This document shows positions 25,182-34,484 of a DNA stretch of 60,401 bases, piece by piece. Origin of the DNA: an uncultured Sutterella sp. (lineage in GTDB: Bacteria; Pseudomonadota; Gammaproteobacteria; Burkholderiales; Burkholderiaceae_F); assembly GCA_900542195.1 (NCBI GenBank), contig UQNA01000009.1, positions 1 to 60,401 on the forward strand, read 5' to 3'. The first letter of the stretch is position 1; the number at the start of each line of letters is the position of its first letter. The position numbers were made by a program, and so were the translations under genes. Below the pieces are notes generated by a model. That model had not been told where the DNA came from, ran no database searches, and saw only the letters and a program-made list of their open reading frames with translations.

Positions 25182-26789
25182 TTATGACCACGGTGTCAGG
25201 GCTGCAGCTTCCTTACCGGCAATCCTGCCAAAAATCATGGCATCAGCGTTGGCACAAGCGCCCTGATATGTTAAGCCCCACGTTGAGCCAAGTTCACCGG
25301 CTACATAGAGACGCGGAATCTTTTCTCCGTATGGATTCAAGCACTCGGCCTTCACACTTCTTCTCGGACCGCCCATTGTGTGATACATCACCGGAACCAG
25401 TTTGACAGCGTAGAAAGGCCCTTCCTCGATTGGGGCTGACCAGGCTTTAACATCTCTTCCTACAAACACCGCTTTTTGATTAGGATCGGCGGTAGGAGTA
25501 CGACCGTATTCAGTATCTATTCCTTTGGTCTTCAGGTCATTGTTCCATCTATTGACCGTGTCAACCAATGTAGCCGGATTAGGAATTTCAAGTTTCTTTG
25601 CTAACTCTTCAATTGTCGGAGCTTCAATGATGACACCGGATTCAATTTCTTTTTTGTTGTCCTTACTCCAAACATAACCTTCTTTGTTGATGGCATATCC
25701 TGAACCTCCGGAGCTAATGAGCGGAGCTCCTTCGAGGTAGGTCTTATCCATAATCATGTAGCAAGGAATTCTTGGATAACGATGTTTAATGGCATCAAAC
25801 TGGTTAACAGCCATCCACGAGCAGTGGTAATCCAATTTCTTTTCATTAACAAAACGTTTTCCGTCTTGATCCACCCAAATAAAAGCAGGACGTCTAGTTA
25901 CCATCGCTAGACCGGCTTTAACGCCAGGAACTTGAATACCCAACGGAGCCGATACTGAATTCATATGCCACAAATCAGCGCCCATGGATTGAGCCATAAG
26001 TAAACCGTCGCCGGTATGGCTCGGTCCGCCCAGATAACCCATTGGATTACCGAAAACATATCTCTGCATAAGCTCAGGATTGCACTGGAAGCCTCCGGTC
26101 GCAATAACGACAGCTTTTCGGGCTTTCACATTAATCGGTTTGCCGTTCTCCAAAGCCACAACACCGGCAACTTCGTTGCCGCACCGAATAAGTTGTTGAG
26201 CCGGCGTGTTAAGAAGGACAGGAATGTTGCGCTTTTCTACCGCTCGCTGGAAAATGCCGAAGAGTCGTTCTCCACCTTTCTTGCCCGGAACATTGCGTGG
26301 TGAAATCTTGTTCACGCAATCAGCACCTGGAAGGTTCTGGTAACCAGCGTGACCGTAAATTGCTAAGGTCACTTGAGGATCCAAAGACTTCACATAGTCG
26401 CCAAGTTTGAGAGATTCTTCGCAGAACACGCGAAGAATTTCCGGATCCCACTCAGATCTGGATAATTCGTACAAAGCTTTTTGAAAAGCGTAGTAGTCGT
26501 CTTTGTTCGTCGGCACTACGAAGCCGCCGGAAGAAACACACACGCTTCCGCCACCTTCCGGCATTTTTTCCAGAATGATGACGGAAGAACCTGCGTCTGC
26601 AGCTGCAATTGCGGCATTCGAACCAGCATTCCCATACCCTAGGACAACAACATCGGCCTCACGGTCCCATTTGATTTCGTCATTTTTTGAAATTTCTTTT
26701 GCAGTTGCCAAACCAACAGGGCCGGCGATAAGTGCGGCTGAGGCTGTTTTGAGGAATGTTCTTCTCGAACTAACTTGATTACGCAACAT
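25182..26789 (-). CDS. Tat-exported FAD-dependent reductase, second paralogue
   Basis: 535 residues. The Tat signal has SSRRTFLK then a hydrophobic stretch; the mature part starts near KEISKND. The FAD motif VVLGYGNAGSN is followed by EKMPEGGGSVCVSSGG, and the C-terminal region has MYHTMGGPRR and VAGELGSTWG...FGRIAG, as in fumarate reductase/3-ketosteroid-dehydrogenase-like flavoproteins of gut anaerobes. The start is the ATG preceded by AAGGAG; 27 further upstream codons are open but lack a ribosome site. Unlike the protein at 6988-8511 it has no cytochrome gene beside it. The substrate is unknown; the HG..R fumarate motif is replaced. Confidence 0.85.
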   Translation of the reverse strand: MLRNQVSSRRTFLKTASAALIAGPVGLATAKEISKNDEIKWDREADVVVLGYGNAGSNAAIAAADAGSSVIILEKMPEGGGSVCVSSGGFVVPTNKDDYYAFQKALYELSRSEWDPEILRVFCEESLKLGDYVKSLDPQVTLAIYGHAGYQNLPGADCVNKISPRNVPGKKGGERLFGIFQRAVEKRNIPVLLNTPAQQLIRCGNEVAGVVALENGKPINVKARKAVVIATGGFQCNPELMQRYVFGNPMGYLGGPSHTGDGLLMAQSMGADLWHMNSVSAPLGIQVPGVKAGLAMVTRRPAFIWVDQDGKRFVNEKKLDYHCSWMAVNQFDAIKHRYPRIPCYMIMDKTYLEGAPLISSGGSGYAINKEGYVWSKDNKKEIESGVIIEAPTIEELAKKLEIPNPATLVDTVNRWNNDLKTKGIDTEYGRTPTADPNQKAVFVGRDVKAWSAPIEEGPFYAVKLVPVMYHTMGGPRRSVKAECLNPYGEKIPRLYVAGELGSTWGLTYQGACANADAMIFGRIAGKEAAALTPWS

Positions 26790-26992
26790 AAGCGACTCCT
26801 TAGGAAAGCCGAAAAAGACCTGGGCCATGTTCAATAAACTTCTGACAGTCGCTGACCTCAAATGATTCAATCTTTTTCGGCCGAATTGCCGTTACCCAAA
26901 GCGGCGCAACGGTTATCTTTGTATTGTAACAAACTGCTTTCTTATCTATGGGAACCTTTTGATGTTTTTTTGTTGAATTTTTATATAACAAA

Positions 26993-27035
26993 AGAAAAAT
27001 GCACAAAGCGCTTAGGCTTATCCTGCGCTTTGTGC
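26993..27035 (-). terminator. rho-independent terminator of sbcC
   Basis: GCACAAAGCGC and GCGCTTTGTGC form a perfect 11-base stem with a 13-base loop; a T-rich run follows on the minus strand. It lies 19 bases beyond the sbcC stop. Confidence 0.88.
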
Positions 27036-27053
27036 AATTGAGGTCAGAAACGG

Positions 27054-30000
27054 TTATACAAGCTTTTGAACGCCGGGCCCTTTCAAAATACTTGATCCTC
27101 CCTGCTGGGGCGTAACGTTGATTTGAACCGGAATTCTTTCGTGAATCTGGCCCACGTGAGAAATAACACCGATTAATTTTTGATGACCGCTTTCTTTATT
27201 AAAAGTATTTAAATTGCCAAGAGCAGTCAATGCTTTATCCAAGCTTTCCTCATCAAGGCTCCCAAAACCTTCATCTAAGAAGAGCGAGTCAATTCTTATC
27301 TTATTGCTCGTTAGTTCCGATAAACCCAGAGCCAGAGCTAGGCTAACAATAAAAGTTTCACCACCGGAAAGATTGGAAGTGGCTCGGACCAATTCATCCA
27401 TTTCATTATCCACTACATCCAGATCCAGTGAAGCCGTTTGGTTCTTAATCAACAAATACCTGGACGATAATTGCGACAACACTTTATTTGTCTTGGTAAT
27501 CAAGGTTTCCAGAGTCAAACTCTGAACATACTTCTGATACTTGGCTCCGTCCTTCTGCCCAATCAAATTATTCAGTCGTTCCCATTTTTCGAAAACCTTT
27601 CTTTGCTTTTCAATTTCAGCTTGCAAAGCTTTTGACTCATTTCTTACCTTGTCATCACGATCAAGCTCTTCTCTTACTCCGCCGATTTCTTTATTTCGTT
27701 CGCCGATAGATTTTTCATTATTTGCTTTCTGTTCTTCCAACTCCCATAAAGTCAACTCCGTTTTATTCTGCAGAGTCTTCTCATTTACTTCTTTTTGTAA
27801 TTTTGATATTTCATTTTTCTTTGCAAAGAGGTTCTGTCCGTATGCATCAATAGTTTGCTGTCGATCCGTCTGTTCCTTATCAGAAAGTTTGCTCTCTTTC
27901 CATTTTTCTTCCGTCATAAAGCCGGTGTGCTCGAGCTCCTCTTTCCACTTCCTTTCTTCCCGGACTAATTTTTCGTTATTTTCCGAGATGGATTTTTCCA
28001 GTCCGGTTGCCTCGGCTCTTTTTTGAATCAGCTCCTTTTCAATGTTGCGTTGTTTGGCCTGGACATCAGCCAAATTTTTCTCTAAGGCCTCTAGTATGCC
28101 GGCTGCTCTTTTCTCTTCTACTACGGGATCTTTGGTACCGAACAACTCTTCTCTCTGGCCCTTTGTTTTATCAAACTCGGCTTGCTTTTCTTTTTGGTTT
28201 ACTTCAGCGACCTCCAATTCTTTAAGACAGTTGTCATGCCGTTCTAAGAGAGCTTTTTTCTCAATCTGAAGAACACCGAGAGCGTTTACGACTTTCTGCA
28301 GTTCTTCGGACTTCAAACCAAAATCCTTACCCGCTTTTTGAAGCTGTTTAAGCTCTTTTATAAAGGTTTCACTACCAAAAGCTTTTGACAATCCGTCTTT
28401 TAATTCAAGAGTGGCAGTACTAATCAGCTCAGTCCAGTCTTGACCGTTTTTATCTGACTTTTCCTTTAAGAGTCTTTGTTGTTCTTGTTGGTGTTTGAGA
28501 TCTCTTTGGAGGTTAACTTCCTGAAACTCTTTGCCTCGAATATTTGTTTCTTCGTTGGCAAGCTTCTCTTGAAGAGTCTGCTTTTCCTTCTCAAAAGATC
28601 TGACGCTCTTTTTTATTTTTTCGCATCGTGCTTTTTCTTCTAATGCCTTTTGTTCAGCGGAGATCACAAGGTTTTCCAAAACCTGCACCTCACATTCCGA
28701 AGAAAAACCGAGCCCTTTAGCTTGTACGCAGAGTTCATTCCGGAACTTTTGTAAACGGGTTTCTTCTGTATTCAATGCGGCTCTTGTAGAGACGACCGTA
28801 GCCTCCAAACTCGAGACTCTCTTCAAGAGCTCCTCTTCTCGGCTTTCAGCCTCTTTGAGTTGTTTTTCGACCTTATTTCTTTCTTTTTTAGCATTTAGAA
28901 CACCTTCAGGCAAAGCCTCGGCAAAAGGATGGTCTTTGGAGCCACAAAGAGGACACTCTTGCCCGTCGACTAGCAAGGCCCTTTTTTTCGTGAGTTCTTC
29001 AATTCCTGATAGAGTCTCCAAAGTCTGTCTCTGAGATTCCAATGACTCAACAAGTTCTTTCTGTTGTGCAAGCAAGTCCCTATTAGTCTTTAACTGCCCT
29101 TCTGTGGTGTGAATCTCTTCAGACTTAGCTTTCGTCGCTTCTTGAGCTTCGAAACAACCGGCCAAGATTGGTTTTATTTCAGATAACTTTCGGCTCTTGC
29201 TTTCTTGTTCACGAATAATTTCTTCGTATTCGTCTAAATCTCTCCCTTTAAGCTGGTTCGTGATTTGGGATTCTTTCTCAGCAATAGCTTTCTTTATTTG
29301 ATCAATTTCTTTCTTTGCGTTAGCTACATCAGCGCTCACCTGAGTAAGCCCTTGGGAGGTTTCTTTTACTTTTTCGCCGACATCGGCCAACTCGGCCGAA
29401 GTTTCTTTTTTCAACGAAGCCAAAGATTCGGCTTTGGTACTCAGTTCTGTCAGAGCATCTTGTCTTCCATGTAAAACTTGTGCACTCTTATGAGCTGACA
29501 GCCAGTTGTCTAGTTTGAGTTTCTCTTGTTCTTTGACGCGAAGAGAATCCTCGCCGGTCTTTAAATTTATTGCCGCCTTTTTTTCCTCTTCCTTGGCGGT
29601 ACTCGTTCTTTGGATCGCTTCCTTTAAATTCGAATCTTGGATCTTTAATTGAGAATCCAGTTCTGCAACTTTCTTTAAAACCTCCCTTAACGCCTCATTT
29701 GCAGATTTTTGTCTTTTAACCGCCTCCCCGGCTTGCATTTCGGAGGCCTTGGCGCTGTCTTCTGACCTAATAAGGGTTTGGATTTGGGAGGTGACCAGCG
29801 GAAGCTTCTTTTGCAAATCTGCTAAACCGTTCCTGCTCTGCGATAAAAGATTAAAGGTCGAGTCTAATTTTTGGGCTTTTTGGTTGGCTTCTAAGGTCTG
29901 CTTAACTTGCTCCATTTCCTCTTTCTGCGCATCCAATGTTTCTTTTTCACTCTGCAGTTTTTGGAGATGCTGAGTTTTATCTTCGAGGTCTTTACGCCAT

Positions 30001-30752
30001 TCCAGCTTCTCGCCGATTTCCTTCCTTAACCTTTCCAGGTCTGCCAAACTAGCGTTCAGCTGCTTGAAAGAATCTTCTTTAGCTTGTCGCTCCTCAGGAG
30101 TGAGAAGTGTCTTTTCCTTCAGTCTGAGTTCTAGCCCTTCTAGCTTTCTTCCCTCTTCTGCTTTTCTTTCAAAAGTCTTGCTTGATATGGTTCTGTACTC
30201 TTCAGTGCCGGTAACCTGCTCCAAAATCTCGGCCTTCTCTTTCTCTTCAGCTTTAAGAAATGCCGCAAAATCTCCTTGAGCCAAAAGAACGGAGCGCCTG
30301 AATTGCTCGTAAGAAAGGCCCGTGACTTGCCGAATGAGTTTGGCTTTTTCTTTTACCTGTTGTGCGATCGGCGTCCATGTTTCAGCTTTAGGGTCAAATT
30401 CTTCCAACCTCTGTTCCGAGGCCTGTAAATTACCGTCAACCTTTCCCCTGGCTCTTCTTTGGCTCCAAGTAGCACGATAGAATTTACGGTTCGCTTCAAA
30501 TTCAACATTGGCCGAACACTCTCCGCTTTCTTTATTCATGACTTCGTTGGAAGTGGCGGACTGGATGCCCAACCTTGGAGTCTGGCCGTATAAAGCAAGT
30601 GCTATCCCGTCGAGAATCGTAGACTTGCCGGCACCTGTCGGCCCCGTAATCGCAAAAAGACCGGAGTTCTGATAATTCTCGTCTTCGAAATCAATTGCCC
30701 ACTTACCTTTCAAAGAATTGATGTTTTCGATTTCCAGTTTTTTTATTCTCAT
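27054..30752 (-). CDS. sbcC: exonuclease subunit SbcC (Rad50-like)
   Basis: 1232 residues, somewhat longer than E. coli SbcC (1048). Walker A GPTGAGKST is at residues 37-45. Two very long coiled-coil arms flank the zinc hook CPLCG near the middle. The C-terminal ABC signature is LSGGETFIVSLALALGLSEL and Walker B is SLFLDEGFG. With SbcD it cuts DNA hairpins and protein-blocked ends, protecting against palindromes. It starts 12 bases after sbcD, forming an operon sbcD-sbcC. Confidence 0.96.
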   Translation of the reverse strand: MRIKKLEIENINSLKGKWAIDFEDENYQNSGLFAITGPTGAGKSTILDGIALALYGQTPRLGIQSATSNEVMNKESGECSANVEFEANRKFYRATWSQRRARGKVDGNLQASEQRLEEFDPKAETWTPIAQQVKEKAKLIRQVTGLSYEQFRRSVLLAQGDFAAFLKAEEKEKAEILEQVTGTEEYRTISSKTFERKAEEGRKLEGLELRLKEKTLLTPEERQAKEDSFKQLNASLADLERLRKEIGEKLEWRKDLEDKTQHLQKLQSEKETLDAQKEEMEQVKQTLEANQKAQKLDSTFNLLSQSRNGLADLQKKLPLVTSQIQTLIRSEDSAKASEMQAGEAVKRQKSANEALREVLKKVAELDSQLKIQDSNLKEAIQRTSTAKEEEKKAAINLKTGEDSLRVKEQEKLKLDNWLSAHKSAQVLHGRQDALTELSTKAESLASLKKETSAELADVGEKVKETSQGLTQVSADVANAKKEIDQIKKAIAEKESQITNQLKGRDLDEYEEIIREQESKSRKLSEIKPILAGCFEAQEATKAKSEEIHTTEGQLKTNRDLLAQQKELVESLESQRQTLETLSGIEELTKKRALLVDGQECPLCGSKDHPFAEALPEGVLNAKKERNKVEKQLKEAESREEELLKRVSSLEATVVSTRAALNTEETRLQKFRNELCVQAKGLGFSSECEVQVLENLVISAEQKALEEKARCEKIKKSVRSFEKEKQTLQEKLANEETNIRGKEFQEVNLQRDLKHQQEQQRLLKEKSDKNGQDWTELISTATLELKDGLSKAFGSETFIKELKQLQKAGKDFGLKSEELQKVVNALGVLQIEKKALLERHDNCLKELEVAEVNQKEKQAEFDKTKGQREELFGTKDPVVEEKRAAGILEALEKNLADVQAKQRNIEKELIQKRAEATGLEKSISENNEKLVREERKWKEELEHTGFMTEEKWKESKLSDKEQTDRQQTIDAYGQNLFAKKNEISKLQKEVNEKTLQNKTELTLWELEEQKANNEKSIGERNKEIGGVREELDRDDKVRNESKALQAEIEKQRKVFEKWERLNNLIGQKDGAKYQKYVQSLTLETLITKTNKVLSQLSSRYLLIKNQTASLDLDVVDNEMDELVRATSNLSGGETFIVSLALALGLSELTSNKIRIDSLFLDEGFGSLDEESLDKALTALGNLNTFNKESGHQKLIGVISHVGQIHERIPVQINVTPQQGGSSILKGPGVQKLV

Positions 30753-30764
30753 TCTTCTCTCCGA

Positions 30765-32003
30765 CTAGCTTCCTGATCTGATTTCCTGAAGGATTTCCTG
30801 ATAACACTCGTGCAGCTCTCTTATTTCTTGTTTCTTTTCTTCGTCCAACTCTTCTCCACCTGACTTTAAGCCGTAGCAATCTTCCAAAAGCTTCTCAAAA
30901 ACGCTTTCCGGTGTCATTTCATGGACGAATTCTTCAGTAACCATCGAGCTTAAGTAATACTGTTTCTTGGCTAAATCCCGAATATGAACAACTTCAACCG
31001 GAGTGCCCTCAGCAATGTTTTTAAGACGCCCTGACAAATCTTTTGCAGGCATCGTGCCCGTGTGTTCTGCTCTGACAAGACAGCGTTCTCCTTTCCGAAC
31101 CAAGTCTCTGAGCTTTGTTTCTAACTCTTCCTGCGACCCTGTTATCAATGAGAGCTTCTCGAATTCCGGGACATTCAGATTTCTTACTTCGGCTTTACCG
31201 TTCTCAAAATCGACAATTCGGACAAGTTTCTGCTGACTGCCCTCTGAGAAATCCAAAGCAATAGGTGAACCACTGTAGTTGCGTGAGATATCGCCTCCGA
31301 CAGTTTGCGGCTTATGGATATGACCCAATCCGACATAATCAAGCTCTGCAGGCAATATTGTTTTGGGAAGACGACCTAATGAGCCGATATATAGCTGCCG
31401 TTCCGAATCCGAGACATCTGACCCTGCAACAAAGAGGTGTCCCGTTCCTATCAAAGGAACCTTTTTATCACCGCGTACTCGTACCCCTTCTTGTACTACG
31501 GAGGCAAAATGTACTTTTGTAGATTCAACTATCAGCTCGTCTCTGCCTGAAAGTTCATCATCGCGACCCATTACATAAAGGTTCTTTTCTTTTAAAAACG
31601 GGATTGCGCAAACAACCGCTTCTACCTCTCCTGACTCTTTCCTTATCTCGATGACTTCTTTTTTCGGATCGCCTTCAGCCTCACCTACCACATAAATGTT
31701 GAGGAATTTAAGAAGATGTTCGGGTGCTTCAAGAAAAGAAGCCGAGTCGTGATTACCGGCAATAACTACAATATTGTGGCATCCGCTCTTGACAGCTCTG
31801 GCAAGAAATTTGTAATAAAGTTCTTGGGCTTCGTGAGAGGGCATTGTGCCGTCGAACACGTCTCCGGCGATTAGAAGCAAGTCAATCTTTTCTTCTTTTA
31901 GGACTTTTAACAGCCAGTTCAAAAACTGTACAAAAACCTCTTTTCTCGGACGATCTGCAAGCTTCTTTCCGAGATGCCAATCTGAAGTATGAAGTAGTCT
32001 CAT
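30765..32003 (-). CDS. sbcD: exonuclease subunit SbcD (Mre11-like nuclease)
   Basis: 412 residues. The metallophosphoesterase motifs are intact: HTSDWHLGK, AGDVFDG, AGNHDS and the later GTGHLF and GLGHIHKP. It is the nuclease partner of SbcC. The start is placed at the ATG of MRLLHTSDWHLGK with AAGG upstream; the frame extends eight codons further without a ribosome site. It is the first gene of the sbcDC operon. Confidence 0.96.
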   Translation of the reverse strand: MRLLHTSDWHLGKKLADRPRKEVFVQFLNWLLKVLKEEKIDLLLIAGDVFDGTMPSHEAQELYYKFLARAVKSGCHNIVVIAGNHDSASFLEAPEHLLKFLNIYVVGEAEGDPKKEVIEIRKESGEVEAVVCAIPFLKEKNLYVMGRDDELSGRDELIVESTKVHFASVVQEGVRVRGDKKVPLIGTGHLFVAGSDVSDSERQLYIGSLGRLPKTILPAELDYVGLGHIHKPQTVGGDISRNYSGSPIALDFSEGSQQKLVRIVDFENGKAEVRNLNVPEFEKLSLITGSQEELETKLRDLVRKGERCLVRAEHTGTMPAKDLSGRLKNIAEGTPVEVVHIRDLAKKQYYLSSMVTEEFVHEMTPESVFEKLLEDCYGLKSGGEELDEEKKQEIRELHECYQEILQEIRSGS

Positions 32004-32821
32004 CGTTATTAACCTTGGTTCGAGCAATCTGCTTCAAATCATTTTACGAGCAATCTCTGAATTTCGTGCAAACTGTCCTAATAAAATCCTAGGAAAATTC
32101 TATTTATATTTATTTTCATTAAGTTAACAAATTTAGACAGTAATTTTAAGTTAGTTTTACTGTCAATAATTTCACCCTCTTATTTAATATTTTTAAAATA
32201 ATCTAGGCATTTAGACAATCATAAAAACTCCAACACATAAGGATCTTTAATAAAAGAGCGCAGAAACGTTCTTTAGAAAGAGACGATTTTTGTGACGTAA
32301 CTTGGTTGGGCAATATTCTCTGGTAGTCGCTTGCGCTTATATTCCGGTCCGGTTCCTTTACACGCCACGGACATGAGTAGGCCTCATTGAGATAGCACAC
32401 TATTACATTTGGTTCAGACACTCACATTCTCAGGAGGTTTTGCGCGCCAACTCAATTTGCTACACACTGTGTCACAAATCTCGAAATCAACCTTAATTTC
32501 GGCCTTCTTCTTGCTATCTCATAAACAGCTAACGCTCTGCTCCTATCTCCTTCTGTTTTGCTAAAAGCTTCAAGAGGTGCTATTTCCAAATTGATACAAC
32601 ATCCGGCGCAAAGCGAGAAATTAATAAAAATAGCCCTCCACAACCAAACTTTTTCCAATTACAATTAATCGAAATAAAGAAATATGAATGATTATCTGTA
32701 AAGCCCACTTTCTCGGCGGCTTTCTCTTAGATTCTCAAATTTTTAAAAAGACGTCAGACTTCCAAAGATCTGATTTTTAGTGATATTTAATAATTGCAGG
32801 GCGTTCTGCCCTAATGTTCAT
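32004..32821. other. long intergenic region, no gene seen
   Basis: About 820 bases. Two short minus-strand frames (32203-32421, 32452-32658) have no ribosome site or recognisable product. The left part (32090-32200) is very A/T rich and probably contains the sbcDC promoter. Directly before the next gene an AGGGC-GTTCT-GCCCT hairpin (32799-32813) replaces a normal ribosome site. Confidence 0.45.
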
Positions 32822-34225
32822 ATGGAAACAAAACGCACTCGTCGTTCATTTTCGCCAGAATTTAAAAAACAGGCAGTCCAAAGAGTTTTGCTCTTAAAAG
32901 AGCCGGCCGCTAACGTTTCAGCAGAGCTTGAAATTAAGCCGGAAACTCTTTCAAAATGGATCAAAGATTACGAAAAAATGGTTGCCGAAGACCCAAGTTA
33001 TGCGGCAGCCAGCGCCCCAAAACGCCCGGTAATAAAATTAGCTAAAAAGAAAACCGCACCGGAAACAAATGAATCCTTGGAAGTTCAACCCGAAAATCCC
33101 GTAGCGAAAGAATCAGTTCCGACAGCTCCGGTTTTCGAGCAGGTTGAAACCAAAGTCCAAGAAGCTCCTGTCCCAGAATTTGTACAGCCTCAGGAACCAG
33201 CCGTAGAACCGGTTGTCCTCACTGTTCCGGTTGAAAACGCCGCTGCAGAAGTCCAACCTGTATCAGAAAACCAGGAAGTATCCGGAGCCCCGGCAGCTGA
33301 TGATATCAATCCAAGAGCTCAGCAAAATGAAAAAGGTTTCGGCTTACGCAGACAAGGCAAGCAGTTCCGAAATCAACGCCCTAACCGCAACGAAAAGAAT
33401 CAGCCTAAACCGAACCAGGAATTTATTCAGCCGACAATGACGGTAAGTGAGTTTGTTGAAGAACCGTCTGCCCCTGAAGAACCTCCAAAACCGAAGAGAC
33501 CGGTTCCCAAGGCTTCCGAAGGCCGTTCTTGGAGAGTAGCTCATGCTTTGGATCAACGTCCGAACTACCGTGAAGAAAACGAAGAACACGGTTACGTTGA
33601 CGAGTTCTCCATTCCTGCAGAAGACTTAGAACAAGTCTGGCAGATTTTAAGCATCATGCAGGAAAAAGCCGACACTCGCGCCTTTGCTGAAATGGTTCAT
33701 CAAAAGGGTCTAAATATTCCTGACGAAGTGCTCGAAAATCCAAGAGTAGCCACAATGCAGGGCCCGAACGTTCCCAACAAGCCTTGGTTGAGAAAGATGA
33801 GACTGCATCCGGCCGCCGAAGAATTCTTCCAAACTACTCCGGATTACGCTAAAGCCGTATACGAAACTTACGAAGGTCTTGATATCAGACTAGACAAGAA
33901 CAGTGAAGGTACTCCAATTCTCTCCGTAGAAAGAACGCCAACCGGTTCCAGAGAAATCACTATCGACTTCTCCAAGTTTGATCGCTTTGTTGACGACTTC
34001 TATGGTGATTTCGTCAGAGACTGCAAAAAAGTCATGATGGAATTGAATCCGAAAGAATATCCGGGACTCAATGCTTTTATTCGTATTCCAGATGAACCGA
34101 TGTGGAATCCGAAATTATGGGCCGGTGTCCGCACTTTCACTTGGAATGACGGCGAATCCCTGTCTCAAGCTTGGATTAGATACGCCAACTCCTTGAGAAG
34201 AAACAATCGTCCGCATCGTTATTAA
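32822..34225 (+). CDS. protein with IS3-transposase-like HTH head, disordered linker and unknown C-terminal domain
   Basis: 467 residues from the ATG. Residues about 1-60 resemble the OrfA helix-turn-helix of IS3-family transposases (KRTRRSFSPEFKKQAVQRVL...ETLSKWIKDYEK). Residues about 60-240 are Pro/Glu/Val-rich and low complexity, turning basic and Gln/Asn-rich near 170-200. The C-terminal domain (about 245-467) is rich in Trp, Tyr and acidic residues and is not recognised; no DDE catalytic core is seen. This is more consistent with a domesticated DNA-binding protein than a mobile element: no inverted repeats or OrfB flank it. No ribosome site precedes the ATG, where a hairpin lies; a GTG 42 bases upstream is an alternative. 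A strong terminator follows. Confidence 0.7.
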   Translation: METKRTRRSFSPEFKKQAVQRVLLLKEPAANVSAELEIKPETLSKWIKDYEKMVAEDPSYAAASAPKRPVIKLAKKKTAPETNESLEVQPENPVAKESVPTAPVFEQVETKVQEAPVPEFVQPQEPAVEPVVLTVPVENAAAEVQPVSENQEVSGAPAADDINPRAQQNEKGFGLRRQGKQFRNQRPNRNEKNQPKPNQEFIQPTMTVSEFVEEPSAPEEPPKPKRPVPKASEGRSWRVAHALDQRPNYREENEEHGYVDEFSIPAEDLEQVWQILSIMQEKADTRAFAEMVHQKGLNIPDEVLENPRVATMQGPNVPNKPWLRKMRLHPAAEEFFQTTPDYAKAVYETYEGLDIRLDKNSEGTPILSVERTPTGSREITIDFSKFDRFVDDFYGDFVRDCKKVMMELNPKEYPGLNAFIRIPDEPMWNPKLWAGVRTFTWNDGESLSQAWIRYANSLRRNNRPHRY

Positions 34226-34267
34226 GGGCTTAAAGCTTATGCTTTGAAAGCGTGAGCAGCAGTCTAC

Positions 34268-34310
34268 AAACTCGGTAAAGGTTTATTTTTTCTTTACCGA
34301 GTTTTTCTTT
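34268..34310 (+). terminator. rho-independent terminator
   Basis: AAACTCGGTAAAG and CTTTACCGAGTTT form a 13-base stem with an 11-base loop, followed by T runs, 43 bases beyond the stop at 34225. Confidence 0.9.
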
Positions 34311-34484
34311 TCCTCGATATCCGTCGCATCCTCTCCTTTGGACCTTTACCTGTCCTTTTCTTTACAAGCATTTTCTCGGCTTATTTGTTTCGCTCAAGGT
34401 ACCGAAATGGGCGACACTGGCATATTTTTTGCTTGTCTTTAGTTGAGGTGCTTATGACTTAAAACAAAAGAAAAGGAAAGAAAA

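Noticed and set aside
32203..32658. Two short minus-strand frames
   Set aside because: No ribosome sites and no resemblance to known proteins; they probably arise by chance.
32822..34225. Intact IS3 insertion sequence
   Set aside because: No terminal inverted repeats, no OrfB and no catalytic DDE domain.
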